64,000 nucleotides of DNA, taken from assembly GCA_032622095.1 (NCBI GenBank), contig CP136063.1, positions 142,989,950-143,053,949 on the forward strand. Direction: 5' to 3'. Positions 33,117-41,552 of this stretch are shown here, one piece after another (the stretch's first letter is position 1; each line of letters begins with the position of its first letter). The stretch is from Siphonodentalium dalli (taxonomy: Eukaryota; Mollusca; Scaphopoda; Gadilida; Siphonodentaliidae). A program made the translations under genes and the position numbers. The notes under the pieces are model-generated. The model made no database searches. It was given only the letters and a program-made list of their open reading frames with translations, and had not been told where the DNA came from.

Positions 33117-33591
33117 TAAGAGTAAGCTATCCACGGGAATCATTACAATCATGGATAATAGAACAGGTACCTTGACGAATATGTTTCAAACAGAACGCGG
33201 TCGTCTACATATGAATCTCCTTAAATGGCTAGGAATTACTATTATGGCAATAACTCTGTCACTACCATTTATTTTAGTTCCAAAGAAGATACCGCGTGAG
33301 CCGGTGGACTATGAATTACGTCATACGAATGAGTCACACCCTCATGATTACGAACAACACCCCTGTGGGTTCGTGAAAAAGTGGGCAATACCCTCAAACA
33401 TTACGGTAACAGTCTGTAATAATCAAGGTCACATTTATACAGACATTAGGCGAGCTGTGAATAACACTCTGACGATTATAAGTATTCCGTATAACCAGTG
33501 GTCTGACTTCAAGTATATATTCAGTGATGTTGATAAAACTATAAGAGAAGAGATGAATATTGATTCTCTTTTGAAAAAAATTAGAAACTAG
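33094..33591 (+). CDS. Single-pass membrane protein with PC4-like C-terminal domain
   Basis: A 165-residue frame, or 146 residues from the second ATG at 33151. A hydrophobic helix lies at about 42-62 (LLKWLGITIMAITLSLPFIL). After it, residues about 98-155 read NITVTVCNNQGHIYTDIRRA, then SIPYNQWSDFKYIF. This matches the PC4/Sub1 pattern of two strands, G--Y-DIR, and a -I-L--QW--L- helix, though weakly. PC4 proteins bind single-stranded DNA and act in Pol II transcription. A membrane-anchored version among capsid genes is odd and could instead be a virion DNA-tethering protein. It overlaps integrase at the start and ends 4 nt before the minor capsid start. Confidence 0.6.
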   Translation: MSPDIKINKSKLSTGIITIMDNRTGTLTNMFQTERGRLHMNLLKWLGITIMAITLSLPFILVPKKIPREPVDYELRHTNESHPHDYEQHPCGFVKKWAIPSNITVTVCNNQGHIYTDIRRAVNNTLTIISIPYNQWSDFKYIFSDVDKTIREEMNIDSLLKKIRN

Positions 33592-33595
33592 TCAT

Positions 33596-34032
33596 ATGGA
33601 TAATTATTATCTGTACCTGACTAGCGACGATTCCATTGATCAATATCCAGATAATCGTCCTCTCGACTTCACAATAGAGTTACCTGGTGTATTAATATTG
33701 GAAGGAACGTGGTTATGTTGTTTGAAAGACATAATATAACTGATCATATAGACACGGATTTATTATATATTTGCTCGGACATATGTGGAGAATCAATAGC
33801 TTGTGACACATCATCCCCCATCCTCAGGGTTATAAAGAGAGACACACGTGATACGGGTGATTGGCGGAGTTTTGAGGACTCATTCTACATAAACGTAAGG
33901 CAGGATAAACTTCAGCGTCTCAGGATTTTTATAAGAGGCGATAAACTTTCTAAAATAAATGCAGAAAAAAGAGTGACTTGTACACTACATTTGAAGAAAC
34001 ATGTCGAGCACGTATATTCCAACCGATATTGA
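33596..34032 (+). pseudogene. Minor capsid (penton-like) protein, frameshifted
   Basis: The first frame starts at ATG 33596 with MDNYYLYLTSDDS, a Y-DNRPLDF block and EL-GVLILEGTW, the head of the short Polinton minor capsid protein. It stops at 33728-33730. The remainder continues in the -1 frame from about 33725 (ITDHIDTDLLYICSDICGES, then SPILRVIKRDT, FYINVRQDKLQRLRIFI and CTLHLKK) to 34032. One extra base around 33715-33728 would explain it. No classical slippery heptamer is obvious. The protein would form capsid vertices. The 3' end overlaps the next ORF by 32 nt. Confidence 0.75.
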
Positions 34033-34318
34033 AAAGTGGAGAAAACATTTCAGGGACATGATTAATGGGAAGTTAACGCCAGATAATGACGGTCGCTACT
34101 TTATTGACAGAACTCAAAATAGTGATAGTGAAGAAGACGTTCTAAAACCACATATTAACGTAGTGACGCCCGTCGCGCAAGCGATTGAAATGGCTAAGGC
34201 CGAAGTTGCAGAAAATAAGTTGACACACGCACGTAAGGCGTCCAAAAAAAACAATAAGAGAGTGTTAGCTAGCGGTTTGGCTAATAATACTAAGAAAGTG
34301 AAAACTATATTCGATTAG
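34001..34318 (+). CDS. Small conserved protein upstream of the major capsid gene (105 aa)
   Basis: The protein contains IEKWRKHFRDMINGKLTPD, then GRYFIDRTQ and INVVTPVAQAIEMAKAEVAE, ending in a Lys-rich tail. I recognise the W-KHF-DM--G and VTPVAQA-E-A motifs as a regular companion of Polinton capsid genes. No enzyme motif is present. A structural or assembly role is inferred from its position between minor and major capsid genes. The ATG at 34001 lies inside the minor capsid 3' end; the stop is 8 nt before the MCP start. Confidence 0.7.
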   Translation: MSSTYIPTDIEKWRKHFRDMINGKLTPDNDGRYFIDRTQNSDSEEDVLKPHINVVTPVAQAIEMAKAEVAENKLTHARKASKKNNKRVLASGLANNTKKVKTIFD

Positions 34319-34326
34319 CCAAAATC

Positions 34327-35589
34327 ATGAATGAATACAGACAGTACCATACCGATAAATTGGCATTATTTGAATCGCCGGCGGTTGACAGTGGAATACA
34401 ATCGACAGAATGGATAAATTACAGGCCCGTGAATGAACTGACAGACACTGCAGCTTTGGAGTTCAATATTCCCACCATGGCCACAACCTACATGGACCTC
34501 AAACGCACATTGCTACTTCTCAAACTCAAAATAACCAAGCAAGATGGTTCGGCTCTTACCGTTAATGACGATGTGGGTCTGATAAATGCACCACTACATT
34601 CAATATTTTCGCAGGTCGATTTGAATATACATCAAGTTCCCGTGAGTCAAGTCGGGCCGAATTATCCATACAAAGCATATTTCGATGTACTCTTAGAAAC
34701 TGAACGTAAGGAACAGCTACATGGACAAGCGTTCGAAAAGGACAAGGCAGGTGGTATGGACCTGGCAGATTCGAAAAGCGGGAACTCTGGCCTGTATTAC
34801 AGGTCCAAAACAACCCGTACTAGCCAAATAATGGATATTATGGGATCAATTCAGCTTGACTTCTTCCAACAGGACAAATTACTACTAAATGGTCTCCCGC
34901 TCACGTTAAAATTCTGGCAGACAAGAGATGTTTTTAGACTGATGTATACGGGAACCACTGAGACATACAAGTTGAAAATACAGGAAGCTAATTTGAGACT
35001 AGCGACTGTGAAAGTTAACCCGGGTGTATTACTCAGTCATATTGAGTCACTCAAGAAAAGGAATGCGTGTTATCCTTTTTCAAAATCTATTATAAAGTCG
35101 TATACAGTGTCAAAAGGTGCATTCAGTTTGGGAGAAGATAATCTATTTCAAGGAGACGTACCTAGTAGCTGTATTATTGGTTTAGTATCATCAAAGGCTG
35201 AAAGCGGTTCACGCGATAAGAACCCGTTCAACTTTGCGACTTTTAGATGCAACTTCGTCGGATTTTACGTCAACGGGCAGTCTATGCCCGCCCAAGCACT
35301 ACAACCGAACTTTACCAGTAAGGAATATGTAGAAGCTTACAATACGATAATAAAAGATGTGAAACGAAAAGCCGTTCATATTACTTATGAGGATTATGCG
35401 AAAGGTTATTGCATATATAGGATAAACCCGCAAGGAATTAATCACGATAGAGTCATACCTCAGAAAGGTCACACACGCCTTGAGATTAAATTCTCATCGG
35501 CTTTGAAAGACAATTGTACGGTAATTGTTTATGCCAAATTTCCTGCCGCTCTCAAAGTTGACGAGAGTCGTAAAGTTTGCATTGAATAA
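34327..35589 (+). CDS. MCP: Major capsid protein, double jelly-roll
   Basis: A 420-residue intact frame. Features match the Polinton/adintovirus MCP: an N-terminal SGIQSTEWINYRPVNELT segment, the LLLLKLKITKQDG strand with VGLINAPLHSIFSQVDL, the long YPYKAYFDVLLE helix region, LLNGLPLTLKFWQTRDVFRL in the middle, and a second jelly-roll with FRCNFVGFYVNGQSMPAQAL. Trimers would build an icosahedral shell. Length is slightly short of the 450-550 range I recall but no domain is missing. Its TAA overlaps the protease ATG in TAATG (35587-35591). Confidence 0.92.
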   Translation: MNEYRQYHTDKLALFESPAVDSGIQSTEWINYRPVNELTDTAALEFNIPTMATTYMDLKRTLLLLKLKITKQDGSALTVNDDVGLINAPLHSIFSQVDLNIHQVPVSQVGPNYPYKAYFDVLLETERKEQLHGQAFEKDKAGGMDLADSKSGNSGLYYRSKTTRTSQIMDIMGSIQLDFFQQDKLLLNGLPLTLKFWQTRDVFRLMYTGTTETYKLKIQEANLRLATVKVNPGVLLSHIESLKKRNACYPFSKSIIKSYTVSKGAFSLGEDNLFQGDVPSSCIIGLVSSKAESGSRDKNPFNFATFRCNFVGFYVNGQSMPAQALQPNFTSKEYVEAYNTIIKDVKRKAVHITYEDYAKGYCIYRINPQGINHDRVIPQKGHTRLEIKFSSALKDNCTVIVYAKFPAALKVDESRKVCIE

Positions 35590-36035
35590 TGAATACACGC
35601 GGACTCATGAGGGCGATAAATAGTTTCACAAACCATAATGAGATAGATGTTTGTCCCATAGACAAATTACCTCTTTATATCCAATATCCCCGGATGTATA
35701 TAGTTAACACTGACGAGAGTAGCCAACCTGGACGCCACTGGACATTGATGATATTCCATGAACATAAACTATCAGAGTTCTTCGACCCGATGGGGTTAAA
35801 ACCCGAGTGTTACAACGGACGATTTAAACACGTGTTGTTATTGAATGGACCTCGTTACGAGTGTAATGATTACAGATTACAGGGTTCTAATATATGCGGT
35901 CCCTATTGCATATACTTTGCATTCTATAAACTGTGTGGCTACAGTCTAGAAAATATAATGAGGCGTTTCAGTGCCAATAATTATATGTATAATGATTTAA
36001 TTATTAAGGATTTTATGTTGAAATATATTCTGTAA
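35589..36035 (+). CDS. PRO: Adenain-type cysteine protease (capsid maturation)
   Basis: A 148-residue member of the Ulp1/adenovirus protease clan. Catalytic residues lie in the expected order: His50 in GRHWTLM, Asp66 in EFFDPMG, Gln98 and Cys103 in LQGSNICGPYCIYF. It would cleave capsid or minor virion proteins during maturation. The start ATG is the last A of the MCP stop codon, implying coupled expression. It is the last gene of the plus-strand block and an AATAAA follows at 36092-36097. Intact. Confidence 0.92.
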   Translation: MNTRGLMRAINSFTNHNEIDVCPIDKLPLYIQYPRMYIVNTDESSQPGRHWTLMIFHEHKLSEFFDPMGLKPECYNGRFKHVLLLNGPRYECNDYRLQGSNICGPYCIYFAFYKLCGYSLENIMRRFSANNYMYNDLIIKDFMLKYIL

Positions 36036-36091
36036 ACGCTCTTCATTAGCGACAACGAGAGAAACACTCTTTAAATTATATTATGTATATA

Positions 36092-36097
36092 AATAAA
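36092..36097 (+). terminator. Candidate poly(A) signal after the capsid block
   Basis: AATAAA 57 nt after the protease stop, at the end of the plus-strand block and before an intergenic TA microsatellite. The AT-rich context limits certainty. Confidence 0.4.
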
Positions 36098-36153
36098 ATA
36101 TTGTAAATACAATCATTTATCGTTCTTATATTATCATATGTATGACTGGGAAA

Positions 36154-36157
<4 letters not shown>

Positions 36158-36192
<35 letters not shown>
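36158..36192. repeat. (TA)n microsatellite
   Basis: Uninterrupted TA dinucleotides between the convergent capsid block and TBP-like gene, followed by a G-rich stretch (GGGGGCTGTGGGGGGAGGCG). Confidence 0.9.
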
Positions 36193-36195
<3 letters not shown>

Positions 36196-36317
36196 CTGGG
36201 TTGAGGGGGCTGTGGGGGGAGGCGGGTGAGGGGTATTAGGGCTGTTGCCAAAAAGCCAAAAAACAAAGGTATGTGAGACACCCCGAATGAAAAAAGATAA
36301 TCGATACATATATATAT

Positions 36318-36833
36318 TTATTCTGAAAGTTCACATATAGTAGGATATACAATATTTAACATCTGCTTTTCACTTTTAATGCCTGTAATCACAATTTTTC
36401 CATTATGAAAGCATGTAAAATGTATTTTCTCAAGTCGGAACATTGCCGCAGGGAACAGCTCTGATTCGTAAGAACATTCCATAAGTTTCACTAAAACGTT
36501 TAAGTCAAGTTTTCCATTTAACTGACAAAATGCAGACATTGTCAAAATTTTTATGGAATGTAATCTCACGCGCCAACCACATTTTTGAATATGTCGAGCG
36601 TATCGACGCAGTCGAACGCGTGTCTGTTTGACATTATCAGAACGCCCGTTAACGCATATTTTACCAGTGCTAAACACGAGGCAACATCCACCGAATTTAG
36701 AATGTTTCCATACAACTCCGCTAAACTTTTTGGAATTGTATTCAATGTTCGAACCGCCGAGTGTCAAATCCCTTAGATTAATAGAACAGTTCAAATCTGC
36801 AGAACATACGACATTAGTTATTCGTAGCATCAT
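36318..36833 (-). CDS. TATA-binding protein (TBP) homologue
   Basis: A 171-residue protein consisting only of the two-repeat saddle domain of TBP. Repeat 1 has EYNSKKFSGVVWK, then LVFSTGKICVNGRS and RRYARHIQKCGW. Repeat 2 has SYESELFPAAMFR, FHNGKIVITG and YPTICEL. All four DNA-intercalating Phe positions of TBP are kept (37, 54, 127, 142). The first-repeat Asn is kept (Asn7) while its second-repeat partner is Thr98. In-frame TAA upstream excludes a longer N-terminus, and an AATAAA overlaps the stop. It lies 11 bp downstream of the tandem-PC4 gene on the same strand. It would bind promoter DNA and nucleate Pol II initiation on element genes; that role is inferred from homology. Confidence 0.85.
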   Translation of the reverse strand: MMLRITNVVCSADLNCSINLRDLTLGGSNIEYNSKKFSGVVWKHSKFGGCCLVFSTGKICVNGRSDNVKQTRVRLRRYARHIQKCGWRVRLHSIKILTMSAFCQLNGKLDLNVLVKLMECSYESELFPAAMFRLEKIHFTCFHNGKIVITGIKSEKQMLNIVYPTICELSE

Positions 36834-36844
36834 AGGAGTAATGT

Positions 36845-37456
36845 TTAGATGAATGTCTGCATCCGGTTAATCAAACATGTTCTATCACCGTTGGGGCAGC
36901 ATTCCATACATCTTAAAGATCCTTCCTGGTTTTGGTGATCGTCGGTCAAATAGCACTGCACAGTCTGATCAATTTCAGGAATATTAGCACACAGGACGAA
37001 TATAGCTCCAGCTAGTTCTTCAAACTGGTCGAATGTCAGAGATAATCAGTATTTGGTTGCACACAAATCATCTGAATGTTCAGGCAGCCAATACCTGCGA
37101 ATGTCAACACGCGGGATGCCGCTCTTTATAGTAATGAAGAAATTCCCACCGATATGACGTCTCATGAATACATCGGATTCCCCGGTACGATAACTGACCA
37201 CTTCTTGATGTATATCTGATAGGTAAGATTTCAACTCTTTGAATCTCCTTAGATTTAATGTTATTCCACATTTTGTCGGAAATTTTTGGCCTGCATAACC
37301 TTCACCGCACTCTCTTATGTGGATATACAAGTTTCCCAGGAATCGACCTTCAAATAGGAAAATGTCATTTCCTAACGGGACTAAGCATTGTGGATGGAAC
37401 GCTCTCTCGTTGGGTTCAGTCCGTTGGTTTCCTTCAACATCGGGTTGATCAGTCAT
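36845..37456 (-). pseudogene. Tandem PC4/Sub1-like protein with in-frame TGA
   Basis: The frame opens at ATG 37456 and is stopped by TGA at 37046-37048 after 136 residues. It then stays open for 67 more codons to TAA at 36845. Domain 1 (about 28-85) has LGNDIFLFEGRFLGNLYIHI and KCGITLNLRRFKELKSYL, a strong PC4 match. Domain 2 starts about residue 96 (GGNFFITIKSGIPRVDIRRYW) and its closing helix (LSLTFDQFEEL) lies after the stop. A Cys-rich tail follows (CMECCPNGDRTC). PC4 binds single-stranded DNA and stimulates Pol II initiation. The TGA sits where domain 2 continues, so it is probably a nonsense mutation; readthrough is possible. Confidence 0.78.
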
Positions 37457-37520
37457 TTTTTATTTGAACCTGGAAAATAAGAAAATAAACATTACTTATC
37501 AGTTACACATCGAGAGTACA

Positions 37521-37815
37521 AAGTCCGAAAGGAGTCCGCCGGCACTGGGTGGTCCGCCCGCCCTCCCTGTGGGTCCGCCCCACCCCCCGCCCTGGGGGTC
37601 CCACTGGGGGGTCCGCCCCCGCCCCTCCCTGGGGGTTCGCACTGGGGGGTCCGCCCGCCCCGCCCTGGGGGTCCGCACTGGGGGTCCGCCCGCCCGCCCT
37701 GGGGGTCCGCCCGCCCCGCCCTGGGGGTTCGCACTGGGGGTCCGCCCGCCCCGCCCTGGGGGTCCGCACTGGGGGTCCGCCCCGCCCCCTCCCTGTGGGT
37801 CCGCCCGCCCTTGCA
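37521..37815. repeat. GC-rich minisatellite (CCGCCCTGGGGGTCCGCACTGGGGG)
   Basis: About 295 bp of imperfect repeats of CCCTGGGGGTCCGCACTGGG and CCGCCCGCCCCGCCCTGGGG, in a region otherwise near 35% GC. It fills the divergent intergenic space between the tandem-PC4 start (37456) and the F-box-like start (37860). Long open frames exist in several frames and both strands (Pro/Gly/Arg-rich) only because the repeat lacks A/T; I do not call them genes. Confidence 0.9.
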
Positions 37816-37859
37816 TACTCAATAAGAATAAGAAAATTGAGTCATTGAGTCAGTTCATT

Positions 37860-38420
37860 ATGGAGAGAATACTACCCGCAGAAATACTGGAGAAAATATA
37901 CAATCAGCTAATTGACATGTCAACTATAAATCCAGAAATAAAAAAACTACTACTACACAATTGGTTTATAAGAGAAATTAAAATAATACTGAAGAATATA
38001 GATGAAGGATATTTTCCTGTACAGCGATTGAAATCTTTGATTGCGAGGTCTGAATTTGAAACTGATTTCTTACAGGATATATTGAATCAAATGTTTTCGA
38101 ATCGCTGGGAATTTAGAGGCGTTCCTAAAAACAAAATACATGACATTCGTGAACTTATTGGAGATAACTTTGTGAGATTTGCAGAATACCGAGACTGGGT
38201 TTTCAATCAGAGAAGTTTTGAAGAAGTGACAATAATTCACGGATATATCATTCTCCGTGAACCGTGTACACTGTTCACGATTGAACAAATACTTAACAGA
38301 GGCGTGATTTTGGATTACATTTCTACAAGTAAATCGAAATATATTTCAGAATTAGAGAATGAATTAATATGGTTATTCGGAATAATCTGGAATTATGGTG
38401 ACTCTTCGTTGAGAAAATAA
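37860..38420 (+). CDS. Unknown Polinton accessory protein with F-box-like N-terminus (186 aa)
   Basis: The coding part starts at ATG 37860. An in-frame open stretch upstream crosses the GC minisatellite and I exclude it. The N-terminus MERILPAEILEKIYNQLID has the LP-E-L--I---L spacing of an F-box. The rest is helical and charged (NWFIREIKIILKN, DFLQDILNQMFSNRWEF, YRDWVFNQRSFEEV) without a motif I know. If it is a true F-box it could recruit SCF ubiquitin ligase to host factors; this is weak inference. AATAAA overlaps the stop (38417-38422). It is the only plus-strand gene between the TBP/PC4 pair and PolB. Confidence 0.6.
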   Translation: MERILPAEILEKIYNQLIDMSTINPEIKKLLLHNWFIREIKIILKNIDEGYFPVQRLKSLIARSEFETDFLQDILNQMFSNRWEFRGVPKNKIHDIRELIGDNFVRFAEYRDWVFNQRSFEEVTIIHGYIILREPCTLFTIEQILNRGVILDYISTSKSKYISELENELIWLFGIIWNYGDSSLRK

Positions 38421-38599
38421 AAATAAACATATTTGTTTTTTGGTTTAAGACAGATATAATATTATAAGTATAAATAGCGTTAAGACTGTACTGGATGTAA
38501 ATGCAATGATAGAAAAACAACTAATTCATAACTAACCTGTATAGAATGTTTCACACACAGTATAGGACTAACGAATTTGTAAATGTGAACTGGATTCGG

Positions 38600-38660
38600 T
38601 AGCATTTCATAGATCGAAAAAATGGACACCGTGGATAAATTGACCAATGACTGCTATCGG
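38600..38660. repeat. Internal copy of a terminal-repeat fragment
   Basis: CGAAAAAATGGACACCGTGG followed by ATAAATTGACCAATGACTGC matches the inverted-repeat sequence CGAAAAGAGTGACACCTTGG ... ATAAATTTACCAAATGACTG near 29733-29775. A piece of terminal repeat therefore lies inside the element between the two convergent genes. Confidence 0.7.
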
Positions 38661-38740
38661 ATTATAGTAATACGTGTTCAGGCACGCTCGATGTTATCTA
38701 ACATTGAACGTGTCTGAACACGCATTACTATAATCCGATA
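38656..38740. terminator. Long hairpin between convergent F-box-like gene and PolB
   Basis: ATCGGATTATAGTAATACGT-GTTCAGGCACG pairs with CGTGTCTGAACACG-CATTACTATAATCCGAT, a stem of nearly 30 bp with a 22-nt loop. It sits 236 bp after one stop codon and 90 bp past the PolB stop, where transcripts from both sides converge. Terminator or replication function is inferred; GTGTCTGAACA also occurs in the terminal repeats. Confidence 0.55.
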
Positions 38741-41552
38741 TCTACCATCGATCGAATGTTTACACTCTCATTACAACCTTGATCAAATATAGACGATTAA
38801 ATTATATAATATATATTACGTACCTCGTTCAATATCCATATAGGCGTCTGCGTTTTGTATACACAACTCGGTACTGCTTCTCCTCAGATCTGTTATATAA
38901 TTTTCTTTTTCCTTTGGACCTGCATATTTTTCGAGGATTGGTTGTGGTGATGGGCACTGTACTTCTGGATTCTAACAGATCTTTAATCGTGTTGAAATTG
39001 ATGAACTGTGAATTTTCAAAGTTCAAAGAGAAACCCCGAACTTTACACGTCTCTTTAGCTTTATTGGTTCTATAAGCGTAATTCTTGGGTCCTCCAGAAA
39101 CAAATTCCTCGATGTATTCATCCGGGTCTAGCTCACTAGTCAACTGTCCCAAATAGTCACCCAGTGGGGGATTAATTTGATCCTCGGTGCTGCTGAATAC
39201 ACAACTATCCGTGTCGTAATATAACACTCTCCTGTCCAAGGAATGAATAACTTCATATAACATTAATCGCGCGTGACACGTCGTGAACGTGGCCAAATAT
39301 ATGTTATTTGATGATCCACACGGCGGCGCACAGTCATTTCTATAAGTCCACTCCATTTGAAGAATGTCATCGGTTATGACATGAAAATTTTCCATTTGTT
39401 TCATTGGATTTGAAATGAGTTGGAATAGATTGTCTTGTTCCGATTCATGGAAATATTCGGTCTGTTTGAAATTCTGGTTTTGACCCCATTTTCCCCAAAA
39501 TGAATTCAGCATCAGCTTTGATATTTGGCGTAATCCTGGATTTCTTTCGATGCTTTCTCTGTCCAGCAATATACCTTCGTTGTCTTTATACTCTGTGATG
39601 TATTTGTCCATGTCTTCGGTAATTTTATCCAATCCGGAGGATCGCTAGCCTGCTGCTTGAACTTTAAGAATGTGTTTATATATTCAGTGAATAATCCATT
39701 TTGTTGTCCATAGTCGGACGTTTCGGTCCAATGGTATATTTCATATATTTTGAGAATCTTGTATCCTACTTTGATAGCTGTCTCCAGTTCAGGAATACAC
39801 CAAACACCAGCTCTCTGTTGGCACGTACACGTGCAAGGTCGTTGATTTTCATTATCAGCACAAGTCCTGCACAGTGGAAACTTCAGTTTACCGTTGGATC
39901 GATACGGTAATACTGGGTGATAGAGTCCATTAGGTGGTAAAAGCTATTCCGAAGTAATCCTTAAGTTCTGTAATGTCATCGCCCAAAATGATTTTCGGGT
40001 GTCCAACCGGGTATCGAGCGTATTTGAGCACATTTGGATAGAGCGACGTGAAGTCAAAATAGTGTATTTTCTCACCAACGTCAGCTTTGTAGTGTAATTT
40101 AGTGGCATTCTTTCTACCGCCGAAGAAACTGTCTCTAGGCTCTAGTCGTTCAACAATGTCCAAACTAGTAATGAAATCACGAAGCTCCGGATTAGTCTTT
40201 TGGGCAGCGACGAACTCGTGTTCCCAAATGCACACATATTTCAGGCCTCGACTTTCTATATACTTCTTCTTTTTCTGTGTCAGTCCGTATAATTCATTAG
40301 GTGTCTGGTTGGTTATCGGATTCTTGACTACGTCTCTATCGTGACTCAGACAAAGTTCACATCCATGGAATTGACATCCGTGAAATTCGAATGCCGTGTT
40401 TAACTCTTCACAATATCCATCCAATCTGTACTTTGCACCATCGAGTTTCTTTTCACGTCCGTTCAAAGCGTGAGTTATGTGGATTTTAACTTTGAACATA
40501 ATCCATTCCAGCCACTGAATCGAACTTTTGCTGTATTGATCTTTATATGATGTCTTGGGGACGCGAGCTATCTGTGATTTGAGAAATTCTTTCTCTCGAA
40601 TTTGTACGTCGTGTTCATCTTCAAGTTTTGTTTGTTGAACCCATTCACCTTTGTATAAAATCGACAAAGTTCCATCTTTACATTTAGCTGGAAGCCACGT
40701 TTTCCCGTCGGTACTTAGGCGCACTCTCCATTCCTCGTCGACGAACTTCGTTCTGAATATCCCCATACATACCGATGCGATGGTAACGTATTGGAATGGA
40801 TCAACGGCACCAACCAGTTTGAACTTCATATCGCCAGAAACCTCGTCAATTACGGGTTGTATATTTCCAGTCGCGTCCATGATGTGGGTTCTGAATTTTA
40901 TGCAAGCTTGTCTCAAAATATTGACATCACTGCGACAATAATCCAATAATTCTTTCTTGAAGATGAAAACTGTATTTGTTTGAGCCGCGTGCCATTTCGT
41001 GAAGTCTTTTCGTTCAGCCACACCCATATAGTCAGCACCGTAATATTTGGCATCCGGATAGGGTCCTTCATAATTCTGGTGGGCTGGTTTATTGAAAAAG
41101 TGTGGGAACCATCCTTTTTTCTCACCATCAAGACCGAATGATTTTGGTAACAGTGCCAACTTCATTGGTAGAAAGCTGAGACTGTCCAGTACTTTGATAT
41201 GAAGATCTTTTTCCACGTATAGGTACATCAATTTGGATCCATTATATATAACTTTGGGTCTCAATGATTGATCAATGAGATATTCCATGAGAAAATATCC
41301 ATCGTAACCCTTGAAGTTGTGAGCCAGTGCTATGAATCCCGTATGTCCGCATGTATCCAGACATAAATTTCGGTCATTCTTCTTCTTCTTCTTCTTCGCA
41401 TCACCGTTGTTACAAGCATCACATAGAGGACTGCAATTTCTACAGGTCGGTTTCGTTTCCAGCGATTCATTCATGCATTCGTAGCAAGCTGTTTGGGCGA
41501 CGAGGAAGTTGGGTGTATGCTGAACTTTTCCGCACCATGTTTTTAAACAGTT

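Noticed and set aside
37464-37859. Pro/Gly/Arg-rich open frames over the GC minisatellite, including an N-terminal extension of the F-box-like gene
   Set aside because: Open on both strands and in several frames because the repeat has almost no A/T for stop codons. The ATG at 37860 gives a normal-looking protein start.
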